A DNA stretch of 64,000 nt from Clostridia bacterium (GCA_022786605.1 JALFWW010000017.1:1-64000); one strand, 5' to 3'; counted from the stretch's first letter, positions 43,911-52,440 are shown. Numbers and translations are program-made. Notes: generated by a model from the letters alone, not told the origin.

Positions 43911-45389
43911 ATGGGCGCATTGATTACGGTTTTACCGGTATTCTTTCCGATTCTTGCGGGAATTTGTCTGCTGCCGGTAAGATTTAAAGAAAGAAAACAA
44001 CGAGAACAATGGGTTTTGACCATTGTGGTTTTGAACGCCATTTTTGCCCTGTTCGCCATCTGGAGCGGAAAGGCAGAAGCGTTTACACTGTTCCATTTCA
44101 GCGATAAGCTGTCTTTGGAACTGCATATGGATGGTTTGTCCAAAGTCTTTGGTACCATGGTATCTGTGCTTTGGATTCTGACCACTATTTACGGGTTTGA
44201 ATATATGACCCATGAAGGACACGAAGACCGGTTTTTTGCATTCTTCACCATGACTTTTGGTGTGGTACTGGGGATTGCCTTTTCCGGCAACTTCCTGACC
44301 ATGTATTTATTCTATGAATTCTTGACACTGGTTACATTGCCTCTGGTTATGCACGCCATGGATAACAAGGCAAGACACGCCGGAAAGATGTATATCCTTT
44401 ATATGATGTTCGGTGCGGCACTGGCGTTCATTGGTTTTGTATTTGTGTACTGCTATGGTACATCCATCGACTTTGTGCCGGGTGGGGTGCTCAATCCTAT
44501 TCTGGTGGCAGGACATGAAACCACATTGCAGTTGGTATTTATTGCGGCATTCTTCGGCTTTGGCGTCAAAGCGGCAGTTTTCCCGCTGTATCGTTGGCTG
44601 CCAAAAGCCTCGGTGGCACCGACACCTGTTACAGCGTTGCTCCATGCGGTAGCTGTCGTAAAATCAGGTATCTTTGCCATCATCCGTCTGACTTATTACA
44701 GCTTTGGCACTGATTTTCTGGTGGGTACCGTTGCACAGAATGTGATGCTGGTGGCAGCAGCCATCACCATTGTATTCGGTTCCACAGTTGCTCTGAGGAC
44801 ACCCCATATCAAGAGAAGATTCGCTTATTCCACAGTATCTAATCTGTCTTATATCATTTTCGGTATCGCTTTGATGACACCTCTTGGACTAGCGGCGGCA
44901 TTGATGCACATGATTTACCATGCGGTACTGAAAATCACATTGTTCTTTACAGCCGGTGCGGTACTATATAAAACCCATAGGGAATACCTGTACGAAGTGG
45001 AAGGTTTTGGCAGATTGATGCCTGTTACATTTGCAGCCATGACCATTACGGGTATCGGGCTGGTAGGTATTCCGCCTTTTGCTGGATTTCATAGTAAATG
45101 GGCATTGGCAACGGCGGCAGTGCAGGGTGGAAACCCAGTATCTTATCTGGGAATTCTGGCATTGATCATTTCCGCATTGCTGACAGCTTTGTATGTATTT
45201 TATATTGTGGTGCGGGCGTACTTCCCCAGAAATAAGGAGTACCCGGAAGGATATTATGACCATGTCCAAGACCCGAACTGGTATATGAAGGGTCCCTTGA
45301 TCATACTGACCATCGCTTCTCTGGTGTTGGCATTTACACCGGGACCTTTGATGGAAGCGTTGCAGCGTGTTGTTATGTACTTGAATTAA
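43911..45389 (+). CDS. Proton-translocating antiporter-like subunit 3, with His replaced by Tyr
   Basis: This 492-residue, about 14-helix protein is the third antiporter-like subunit and a close paralogue of subunit 2. It shares LYEFLTLVTLPLVMHA-type sequence (helix-5 Glu in LFYEFLTLVTL), KRRFAYSTVSNLSYIIFGIA and the helix-12 Lys in GFHSKWALA. The helix-7 Lys is kept in FGVKAAVFPLYRW, but the usual His of the FPLH motif is Tyr. The change may alter the proton path or ion specificity; this is inferred. It also carries HAVAVVKSGIFAIIRLTYY. The ribosome site is AAAGGTGGG. Confidence 0.88.
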   Translation: MGALITVLPVFFPILAGICLLPVRFKERKQREQWVLTIVVLNAIFALFAIWSGKAEAFTLFHFSDKLSLELHMDGLSKVFGTMVSVLWILTTIYGFEYMTHEGHEDRFFAFFTMTFGVVLGIAFSGNFLTMYLFYEFLTLVTLPLVMHAMDNKARHAGKMYILYMMFGAALAFIGFVFVYCYGTSIDFVPGGVLNPILVAGHETTLQLVFIAAFFGFGVKAAVFPLYRWLPKASVAPTPVTALLHAVAVVKSGIFAIIRLTYYSFGTDFLVGTVAQNVMLVAAAITIVFGSTVALRTPHIKRRFAYSTVSNLSYIIFGIALMTPLGLAAALMHMIYHAVLKITLFFTAGAVLYKTHREYLYEVEGFGRLMPVTFAAMTITGIGLVGIPPFAGFHSKWALATAAVQGGNPVSYLGILALIISALLTALYVFYIVVRAYFPRNKEYPEGYYDHVQDPNWYMKGPLIILTIASLVLAFTPGPLMEALQRVVMYLN

Positions 45390-45404
45390 AGGAGGGGGAG
45401 AAAA

Positions 45405-47363
45405 ATGGGTATCAACAATTCAATCATATTGCCTTTTCTGGTTTTCTTCCCTATGCTGGGCGGTGTTGTTGGGTATATCATTGGCAGAAAAAATAAAAAT
45501 GCCAGAGATTACTGGGCAATGCTGGTAACTCTTCTGACGTTTGGTGCATCTCTGCTGCTCATTGGCAAAGAAGAAGTTTTTCAAGAAGCGGGCATCTGTG
45601 GTCTGGGGCTGCTCTTTGCCGGCGGCGGGCTGCAAGTGATTCTGGCGGTGCTGACTGGAGCTATTTGGTTCATCACTGCCATTTATTCCAAAGAATATTT
45701 CCAGCAGGACAGAAACCGCAATCGGTATTATCTGTTCATGCTGCTGACAGAAGGAGCAACCATGGGGATTTTCCTCTCAGCCGACTTTTTTACCACATTT
45801 ATTTTCTTCGAAATCATGTCCTTCACTTCTTTTGTGATGGTTATGCATGACGAAACACAAGAAGCTATCCGGGCTGCACACACCTATCTGGCAGTAGCAG
45901 TGCTGGGGGGCTTGGTGACACTCATGGGGCTGTTCATGCTCTATCAGAAAACAGGTACATTGCAGATGGATCTGCTCCAGCAATTTATGGCACAGCAGAC
46001 AGATAAATCTGCGTTCTATGGCATCGGTGTTCTGGTGTTCTTCGGCTTTGCGGCAAAAGCAGGGTTATTCCCTCTGCATATCTGGCTGCCCAATGCCTAT
46101 ACATTGGCGCCTGCCCCTGCCAGCGCACTGCTGTCCTGTCTGCTGACAAAGACCGGTGTGTTCGGCATTATGATGATCACCGCGAAAATCTTTTTCCATG
46201 ATGCCCCTTGGGGAAATTTCATGCTGGTTCTTGGTATGATCACCATGCTCATGGGCGCAATTCTGGCGCTGTTCTCCATCAATCTGAAACGGACACTGGC
46301 ATGTTCTTCCATGTCCCAGATCGGTTTTATGATGGTGGGTATTGCCATGCAGGGGATTTTGGGCGAACATAACGCCCTTGCGGCTTCCGGTACACTGCTC
46401 CACTTCATCAACCATTCTATGCTGAAATTGGTGCTGTTCCTGTCCGCAGGCGTGGTATTTATGAACCTCCATGAACTGGATTTGAATAAAATCAAAGGTT
46501 TTGGACGGGATAAACTGCTGCTGAAAGTGGTATTCCTTATGGCGCTTTTGGGTATCGGCGGTATTCCTTTCTGGAATGGCTATGTCAGCAAAACACTGCT
46601 TCACGAAAGCATCGTGGAATATATTCACATTCTGGAAGAAGCGGGACAGTCTGTGCTTTACATGAAAACAGTGGAATATCTGTTCCTTTTTGCCGGCGGT
46701 TTGACACTGGCGTACATGACAAAGATTTTCGTTGCTGTTTTTGTGGAGAAAAACAGCCATCCCTTACCCGTACAGAAACAGGGGGCTTATTTGAACCCTG
46801 TGAATAAAGTGATTTTGGCACTGTGCGCATTGGCACTGCCTGTATGCGGTATGCTGCCTCATCTGACACAGGATCGTATTTCCGCACTGGGTGTTACATT
46901 CTTGGGTGCTCATGCACCGGATCACGCAGTGGAATATTTCGCTTGGGTGAACTTAAAAGGCGCAGTTATTTCCCTCATTGTAGGCGCGGCTGTATATTTC
47001 CTCTTTGTTCGTACGGTTCTGGTACGGGAAAACGAACAGGGTGAAACCATTTATCTGGATCGTTGGCCTGCATGGCTGAATCTGGAAGATAAGGTATATC
47101 GTCCGATTCTGCTGGGAATACTGCCTTTTATCGGCGGCTTCTTCGCAAGACTGGCAGGCACTTTGACAGATGGATTCATTTCCCTGCTGCGTATGGCGAT
47201 CTTTAACAGTGACAACGCAAGAGTCGTTCCTCCAGAAGATAAGTATTTCTCTGCTTATACCGATGGGGAAACAGACAAAACCGTTTACCGTGAAGGCTTT
47301 GCGCGAAGCCTGCTGATGATCGGTATCGGACTTGCCATTGCAATGCTTTATATTTTGATCTAA
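45405..47363 (+). CDS. Proton-translocating antiporter-like subunit 4 (MrpA N-terminal/NuoL type)
   Basis: The longest antiporter-like subunit has 652 residues, with about 14 core helices plus a C-terminal extension with two or more further spans. Glu in IFFEIMSFTSF, Lys and His in FAAKAGLFPLHIWLPNAY and Lys in GYVSKTLLHE are all present. It also has KRTLACSSMSQIGFMMVGIA. The extension resembles the lateral helix region of NuoL/HyfB-type proteins. As the tenth and last gene it is followed by a strong terminator. It starts behind GGAGGGGG. Confidence 0.88.
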   Translation: MGINNSIILPFLVFFPMLGGVVGYIIGRKNKNARDYWAMLVTLLTFGASLLLIGKEEVFQEAGICGLGLLFAGGGLQVILAVLTGAIWFITAIYSKEYFQQDRNRNRYYLFMLLTEGATMGIFLSADFFTTFIFFEIMSFTSFVMVMHDETQEAIRAAHTYLAVAVLGGLVTLMGLFMLYQKTGTLQMDLLQQFMAQQTDKSAFYGIGVLVFFGFAAKAGLFPLHIWLPNAYTLAPAPASALLSCLLTKTGVFGIMMITAKIFFHDAPWGNFMLVLGMITMLMGAILALFSINLKRTLACSSMSQIGFMMVGIAMQGILGEHNALAASGTLLHFINHSMLKLVLFLSAGVVFMNLHELDLNKIKGFGRDKLLLKVVFLMALLGIGGIPFWNGYVSKTLLHESIVEYIHILEEAGQSVLYMKTVEYLFLFAGGLTLAYMTKIFVAVFVEKNSHPLPVQKQGAYLNPVNKVILALCALALPVCGMLPHLTQDRISALGVTFLGAHAPDHAVEYFAWVNLKGAVISLIVGAAVYFLFVRTVLVRENEQGETIYLDRWPAWLNLEDKVYRPILLGILPFIGGFFARLAGTLTDGFISLLRMAIFNSDNARVVPPEDKYFSAYTDGETDKTVYREGFARSLLMIGIGLAIAMLYILI

Positions 47364-47366
47364 AAT

Positions 47367-47415
47367 AAAAAGATAGATGAAACGGGGATTTTCCGGGGCA
47401 TCTATCTTTTTTTTG
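47367..47415 (+). terminator. Terminator of the Mrp-like operon
   Basis: A 13-bp stem (47367-47379 with 47399-47411) is followed by a T run. Confidence 0.88.
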
Positions 47416-47489
47416 TGTTATTTGACAGGAAGCCCTTTGCTATGTAAAATAAAATCAGAACAAGTCATACAAAAGGAGAAGAAACATAC

Positions 47490-48563
47490 ATGAAGTGGAA
47501 AAAAACAGCAGCCCTTGTGCTGGCATCTGTGTTTATACTGAGTGGCTGTACCGAAAAAAGAGAACAGGCACAGCAAATGCTTGCCCAGGCGAAAGAGGAA
47601 AATCGCCATGAAGCTACAACATTTGCCATGGATACAGTCATGACCTTTACGGTGTATCATGAAAACGGCGAACAGATTATGACCGACGCGGAACAGGAAA
47701 TCCGCAGATTGGAACGTCTGCTTTCTGTGACCATGGAGGACAGCGAGATTGCGCAGCTCAATGCCAATGGGGGGAAAGAAGCAGTGCCGGTTTCTGAGGA
47801 TACCATGTCTTTACTGAAAACAGCTCAGGAAATGGACACCCTGACAGGAGGATGTTATGATATGACCATTTCCCCTGTGGTGAAGGCGTGGGGATTTACA
47901 GAGGAAGAACATCATGTGCCTACACAGACGGAACTGGATGCACTGATGCCATTGGTAGATAACGACAGCGTGATACTTTCGGAAGAAGACCAGACAGCAT
48001 ATCTGGCAAAAGAAGGTATGGCGGTGGATCTGGGAGGTATTGCAAAAGGCTATACTTCCGACGCAGTCACAAAACTTATGAAAGAAGAAGGCGTGGAATC
48101 CGCCTTGATCTGGCTGGGGGGCAATATTTCAGCCATTGGCAATAAACCTGACGGAAATCCATGGAAGATTGCCGTGGAAAATCCCCTGAATGCCAATGAT
48201 TATGTGGGTTTGGTAGAAGTATCGGACTGCTCTGTCATTACTTCCGGTGGATATCAGCGGTACTTCGATCAGGACGGCAAACGGTATCACCATATTATCG
48301 ACCCTGCTACAGGCTATCCTTCTGACAGCGGTTTGCTTTCTGTAACCATCATTTCAGAAAACGGAACTAAAGCCGATGCCCTTTCTACAGCCCTCTTTGT
48401 TATGGGTTATGACCGGGCGGTGGAATTATGGCGGCAGAGTGATGATTTTGAAGTGATTTTTGTAACGGAGGATGGAAAAGTCATTGCCACAGAAGGGATT
48501 GCGGATCAGTTCACTTTTGAAGGGAAAGACAATGATTTTACATATGAAACGGTGACAAGATAA
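47490..48563 (+). CDS. apbE: FAD:protein FMN transferase, lipoprotein
   Basis: ApbE attaches FMN covalently to Thr or Ser residues of partner proteins such as RnfG, RnfD and NqrB/C, outside the cytoplasmic membrane. The 357-residue protein has a lipoprotein signal with lipobox LSGC. It then shows the ApbE sequence AMDTVMTFTVYHENGEQ, the FAD-binding VDLGGIAKGYTSDAV near 178-192, and ITSGGYQRYFDQDGKRYHHIIDP with the metal ligand TKADALSTALFVMG. It stands behind the Mrp-like operon but after a terminator, so it is probably transcribed separately with the small gene that follows. Its substrate is not evident here; no Rnf or Nqr genes are in the window. Confidence 0.93.
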   Translation: MKWKKTAALVLASVFILSGCTEKREQAQQMLAQAKEENRHEATTFAMDTVMTFTVYHENGEQIMTDAEQEIRRLERLLSVTMEDSEIAQLNANGGKEAVPVSEDTMSLLKTAQEMDTLTGGCYDMTISPVVKAWGFTEEEHHVPTQTELDALMPLVDNDSVILSEEDQTAYLAKEGMAVDLGGIAKGYTSDAVTKLMKEEGVESALIWLGGNISAIGNKPDGNPWKIAVENPLNANDYVGLVEVSDCSVITSGGYQRYFDQDGKRYHHIIDPATGYPSDSGLLSVTIISENGTKADALSTALFVMGYDRAVELWRQSDDFEVIFVTEDGKVIATEGIADQFTFEGKDNDFTYETVTR

Positions 48564-48580
48564 AGAAAGGTGGGTATGTT

Positions 48581-48865
48581 ATGAAAAAGTTAGCAGCATT
48601 TTTGAATGATTATGTGCTGGAATGTGACTGGAAAGACATGGCACTGATCAAAACCTGTGTTTGCGCCTTTGGTGTGATGCTGGGGCTGACGGTGAAAAAA
48701 GAACGGAAAAAACCTGTGATGATTCTCAGCTCTTTGATCTTTCTGGTGACAGCGTGTCTGACAGCGGTAAGATTTGTACTGGAACTGTCTGAGGATGATT
48801 TTGAAGAAGATCATGAAGACGATGAAGAAGGCTTTGTGATGCGGATCGTAGCAGAGGACGAATAA
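48581..48865 (+). CDS. Small membrane protein with acidic tail
   Basis: This 94-residue protein has two hydrophobic stretches (about residues 25-40 and 47-65) and an acidic C-terminus (ELSEDDFEEDHEDDEEG). The opening pattern, with ESDWKD-like ECDWKDMALIKTCVCAFGVMLG followed by KKERKKPVM, is shared by a small clostridial family often auto-labelled as a phosphate ABC transporter permease. Its size argues against that label, and the function is unknown. It starts behind AAAGGTGGG, 17 bases after apbE, so the two probably form one operon. Confidence 0.75.
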   Translation: MKKLAAFLNDYVLECDWKDMALIKTCVCAFGVMLGLTVKKERKKPVMILSSLIFLVTACLTAVRFVLELSEDDFEEDHEDDEEGFVMRIVAEDE

Positions 48866-48887
48866 GAATAAAAAGACCGAATCTTTA

Positions 48888-49060
48888 GGGACATCTTCAA
48901 AAGAAAACAAAGCAAGCTGAAATCCTTATGATATAGAGGATTTCAGCTTGCTTATTTTTATAAGATTTTATTTGTTATGTTTTCTTATGAAGACAGCCAT
49001 CGCAATTCACCTTAAGAAATCAAGGAAAAGGGAAACCAATGTTTTCTTAAGGTGAAGTTG
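48888..49060 (+). repeat. Structured repeat element, copy B
   Basis: Second copy of the element described at 34165-34336. The inner hairpin is GCAAGCTGAAATCCT (48912-48926) with AGGATTTCAGCTTGC (48937-48951). The enclosing arms are CATCTTCAAAAGAAAACA (48892-48909) with TGTTTTCTTATGAAGA (48979-48994). The second hairpin is TTCACCTTAAG (49007-49017) with CTTAAGGTGAA (49046-49056). It lies between the convergent 94-aa gene and the ABC permease. Confidence 0.85.
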
Positions 49061-49083
49061 CTTTACGGGTTCGGACTTTTTTG

Positions 49084-49908
49084 TCAAAGGCGTTTTTTCA
49101 GTATACGTTTTTCCAGCAGGTTGATGGCTTCGTAAAGAAGTGCCGCTAGAATAGACAGAATGACAACACTCATGAGAACCCATGAAAGTTTGAAAACCTG
49201 GCTTCCATAGATAATGAGGAACCCCAGACCTGCCTGTGCCACCAGAAATTCCCCTACGATAACGCCTACAAAGGAAAGTCCAACGTTGATCTTCAAAGCG
49301 TTGACCATACAGGGGATATTGGCAGGGAATACAACTTTTTTCAGAATCTGCCATTTCCCGCCGCCAAAAATACGGATGAGTTTGATCTTTTCTTCGTCAG
49401 TCTGTAGAAAACCGTTTAGGACAGTCATAATGGTGACAATGACTGATGTGAGCAGTGCCACAACGATGATGGAAGTTTTGCCATTGCCCAGCCAGACAAT
49501 AATGATGGGGGCGAGAGCAGTTTTGGGCAGGGCATTGAGAACTACCAGATAAGGTTCTGCCACATCGGAAATCATCCGGTTCCACCAGAGCAGTATAGCA
49601 GTCAGTGTGCCAAGTATGGTGCCCAGCACGAAGCCGGCAACAGTTTCCGCTAACGTAATACCGATATGTTTCCAAAGCATGCCGTTTTCTGCCATTTCCA
49701 CAGCGGTAGCCCAGATTTCCGTGGGCTGGCTGAACAAAAAGGCATCCACCCAGCCTTTGCGGGCAGCCACTTCCCATAAAAGGAAAAAGCCAACTAACAG
49801 CAAAATCTGTATGGTGTAGATGGTATAGCGCCGCAGCTTCAGACGACGCAGAAAGGCAGCCTGCTGGGCAGAAACGGGAGGTCGTTTGATTTCACGCCAC
49901 ATGGACAT
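49084..49908 (-). CDS. ABC transporter permease (SsuC/TauC/ThiX type)
   Basis: This 274-residue, six-span permease belongs to the nitrate/sulfonate/taurine/thiamine-precursor group. After a charged N-terminus, spans begin near residue 32 (ILLLVGFFLLWEVAARKG). It has the group's MLWKHIGITLAETVAGFVLGTILG region and the coupling segment ILKKVVFPANIPCMVNALKINVGLSFVGVIVGEFL. It overlaps the ATPase gene by 17 bases. Two start codons (49908 and 49902) are possible. No substrate-binding protein is encoded beside it, so its substrate cannot be stated. Confidence 0.88.
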   Translation of the reverse strand: MSMWREIKRPPVSAQQAAFLRRLKLRRYTIYTIQILLLVGFFLLWEVAARKGWVDAFLFSQPTEIWATAVEMAENGMLWKHIGITLAETVAGFVLGTILGTLTAILLWWNRMISDVAEPYLVVLNALPKTALAPIIIVWLGNGKTSIIVVALLTSVIVTIMTVLNGFLQTDEEKIKLIRIFGGGKWQILKKVVFPANIPCMVNALKINVGLSFVGVIVGEFLVAQAGLGFLIIYGSQVFKLSWVLMSVVILSILAALLYEAINLLEKRILKKRL

Positions 49909-50638
49909 CCAGCTCCTTCCAGATTTGATTGAAATATTCTCGAAATTCCGGCGCTTCCCGGGCTTTCATGGGGGTGCGGTTTTCCACGGAAAGGGAGATT
50001 GTGTGAATTTTTTTCAGTCGTGCGGGACGACCGGATAATACGATGACACGGTCGGAAAGGCTGATGGCTTCGGAAATGTCGTGGCTTACCAGAAGGGCTG
50101 TTTTTCCCTCCTTGCGGATGATGGTGCCGATTTCGTCTGCCACAGACAGTCTGGTCTGATAATCCAGTGCGGAAAAAGGTTCATCCAGCAGCAGAATATC
50201 CGGGCGGACGGCAAGGGTACGAATCAGGGCAGCCCGCTGGCGCATGCCGCCGGAAAGTTCCGAGGGGAAACGGTCTTTGAAATCGCCTAAGCCATATTGA
50301 TCCAGCATGTGATCCACAAAAGCGATATTTTCCGGAGTCAGTTTGCCTTGCAGCTCCAATCCTAACTGGGCATTGCGGCGGATGGTGCGCCATTCCAGCA
50401 GATGGTCTTTTTGCAGCATGTAGCCAATGTTGCCGTTGACGGAAAGACTGCCGGAGGAAGGGGGGATCAATCCTGCCAGCATGGATAATATGGAGGATTT
50501 ACCGCAGCCGCTGGGACCAACGATGGTGACAAATTCCCCTTCCTCCACGGAAAAAGACAGATGGGAAACGGCCTTCGTTTCGCCGCTGAGACTGTGATAA
50601 CTGAGGGTGACGTCATGCAGAGAAAGCATGGGGCGCAA
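49892..50638 (-). CDS. ABC transporter ATP-binding protein (SsuB/TauB type)
   Basis: This 248-residue ATPase partners the permease encoded downstream. It shows Walker A GPSGCGKSS, the Q-loop in GYMLQKDHLLEWRT, the signature LSGGMRQRAAL, Walker B ILLLDEPFSALD and the switch His in LLVSHDISEAI. The start appears to be TTG at 50638, 8 bases after AAAGGAGG; the first in-frame ATG (50629) is 17 bases from that site. The two-gene operon lacks a binding protein. Confidence 0.9.
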   Translation of the reverse strand: MRPMLSLHDVTLSYHSLSGETKAVSHLSFSVEEGEFVTIVGPSGCGKSSILSMLAGLIPPSSGSLSVNGNIGYMLQKDHLLEWRTIRRNAQLGLELQGKLTPENIAFVDHMLDQYGLGDFKDRFPSELSGGMRQRAALIRTLAVRPDILLLDEPFSALDYQTRLSVADEIGTIIRKEGKTALLVSHDISEAISLSDRVIVLSGRPARLKKIHTISLSVENRTPMKAREAPEFREYFNQIWKELDVHVA

Positions 50639-50753
50639 TGGGAAGACCTCCTTTGCAAATTATATGTTTATACTATGGATGCAGGGACAAAAGGTGCCTT
50701 TCCTACTGGAAAAAACTGTGGTATACTTTTGAAAAAATGAAAGAAGGGATTTT

Positions 50754-51404
50754 ATGTCACAGGAAATCAAACCAGCGTTGGTTGTCATTGATATGGAAGA
50801 GGGATTTCTGAACGAAAACTCTCCTTTGTACATCAAACAGGCGGCAGATACAGTGCCTGCACTGGCGAAGGTCATCGCGGAAGCAAGAAACAGAAAAATT
50901 CCCGTTTTCTTCGTCAACCGCATTTACCGAAAAGATGGCAGCGATGTAGAAGCGTGCCGTTATGACAATTGGCTGGCAGGGGGACGCTGTCTGGCACCAA
51001 ACAGCACAGGGGACTGTTCCATTCAGGTGCCGGAAGCCTTTACACCACAGGTAGGAGATTATACCATTATCAAACCCAGATTTTCCGCATTTTTCCAGAC
51101 AGAATTGGATTTGATTCTGCGCAGACTGCGGGTGGATACGGTGATTCTGACAGGTACTACCACGCCAAACTGTATCCGCGCAACTTGCTATGATGGGTTA
51201 TCTCTGGACTATAATGTGGCAATCATTGAGGATTGCTGTTCTTCCAGAAGCGAAGCGGTGCAGAAAGCCAATATGGAAGATATGGCGTTTATCGGCGCAA
51301 CGGTATTGGATGCGGAAACTTTCCTGAAAGAAGGTGTTGTTATGAAAAACGTGGTGCAGGAAGTAAGAGATCGGGTAGAAGCTGACGAAACAGCACCAGA
51401 ATAA
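50754..51404 (+). CDS. Isochorismatase-family cysteine hydrolase
   Basis: This 216-residue cytoplasmic hydrolase of the isochorismatase-like superfamily includes nicotinamidases, ureidoacrylate and other amide hydrolases. The catalytic triad is visible: Asp13 in LVVIDMEEGF, Lys in YTIIKPRFSAF and the nucleophile Cys in TTTPNCIRATCYDG. The substrate cannot be read from sequence. The ribosome site is weak (GAAGGGA). It lies 39 bases ahead of the metallophosphoesterase gene and may share a transcript with it. Confidence 0.88.
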   Translation: MSQEIKPALVVIDMEEGFLNENSPLYIKQAADTVPALAKVIAEARNRKIPVFFVNRIYRKDGSDVEACRYDNWLAGGRCLAPNSTGDCSIQVPEAFTPQVGDYTIIKPRFSAFFQTELDLILRRLRVDTVILTGTTTPNCIRATCYDGLSLDYNVAIIEDCCSSRSEAVQKANMEDMAFIGATVLDAETFLKEGVVMKNVVQEVRDRVEADETAPE

Positions 51405-51443
51405 AAAACAAAAGTAAAATGGGGGCGGTGAAAGGAGTTTTGT

Positions 51444-52265
51444 ATGAAAAAGAAAGGGATTTTTCTGCTGGCAGGTGTCCTTACCGTTGGCATACTGGTC
51501 TCCACATTGCAGACCCATTTGAAAGTACAGACATATCAGCTGGCATCTCCGAAAATCACTTCTCCAGTCCGTTTGGCAGTGATTACAGACCTGCACAGTA
51601 CCATTTACGGTGAGAATCAGCAGGAATTGGTGGAGGTACTAGAAGAACAGAGCCCAGATATGGTATTGCTGTCAGGAGATATTGCCGACGATGAAGTGCC
51701 CCATGATGGTACGAAGCAACTGCTGGATGCCATTGGAAATACATGTCCTTGTTTCTATGTTTCCGGCAATCATGAACATTGGTCAGGAGAATATGAGGAA
51801 ATTGCGGAAATGATTGCTTCTTATGGCGTTAACGTATTGGAAGGGGAAACAACGGAACTGGATGTGAACGGCAACGCTATCCAGATTGCAGGAGTGGATG
51901 ATCCAGACAAATTTTCTGATTTTTCAGAATGGGAAAGTCAATTAGAACAGGTAAAAGAAGAAAGAAACGACGATGCTTTTACCATTCTTCTTTCCCATCG
52001 CCCGGAACTGGTACAGCGGTATGAAGAAAGCGGCTTTGATCTGGTGGCGGCAGGACATGCCCATGGGGGGCAGATACGGATACCCTTCATTTTGAATGGA
52101 TTGTTTGCGCCCAATCAGGGATGGTTTCCCGATTACGCCGGCGGTATGTATCAGCTGGAAGAAACCACCATGGTAGTAAGCCGGGGACTTTGCAAAAATA
52201 GTCTGCCTCGTATCTGGAATCCTCCAGAAATGGTCATGGTGGAATTGGTGCCGGATGAAGCATGA
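51444..52265 (+). CDS. Membrane-anchored metallophosphoesterase (YkuE/YaeI-like)
   Basis: This 273-residue protein has an N-terminal membrane anchor (residues 5-24) and an outward-facing calcineurin-like phosphoesterase domain. The dinuclear metal ligands are present: ITDLHS near 47-52, LLSGDIADDE, VSGNHEHWSG, LSHRPEL and AGHAHGGQIRIP. Relatives include YkuE and YaeI, which act on phospholipid or envelope substrates. The ribosome site is AAAGGAG. It ends directly against repeat copy C. Confidence 0.9.
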   Translation: MKKKGIFLLAGVLTVGILVSTLQTHLKVQTYQLASPKITSPVRLAVITDLHSTIYGENQQELVEVLEEQSPDMVLLSGDIADDEVPHDGTKQLLDAIGNTCPCFYVSGNHEHWSGEYEEIAEMIASYGVNVLEGETTELDVNGNAIQIAGVDDPDKFSDFSEWESQLEQVKEERNDDAFTILLSHRPELVQRYEESGFDLVAAGHAHGGQIRIPFILNGLFAPNQGWFPDYAGGMYQLEETTMVVSRGLCKNSLPRIWNPPEMVMVELVPDEA

Positions 52266-52267
52266 AA

Positions 52268-52440
52268 AAGGGGAATCTTCATAAGAAAACAAAAAAGCTG
52301 AAATCCTTATCATAACAGAGGATTTCAGCTTTCTTATTATAGAGATTTTATTCGGCATGTTTTCTTCTAAAGACAGCCATTGTAATTTCCCTTAAGAAAT
52401 CAAGAATAAGGAAATGCAATGTTTTCTTAAGGGAAATCAG
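52268..52440 (+). repeat. Structured repeat element, copy C
   Basis: Third copy of the element. The inner hairpin is AAAGCTGAAATCCT (52294-52307) with AGGATTTCAGCTTT (52319-52332). The enclosing arms are AATCTTCATAAGAAAACA (52274-52291) with TGTTTTCTTCTAAAGA (52358-52373). The second hairpin is ATTTCCCTTAAG (52385-52396) with CTTAAGGGAAAT (52426-52437). It lies between the convergent phosphoesterase and cupin genes, in the same orientation as copies A and B. Confidence 0.88.
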
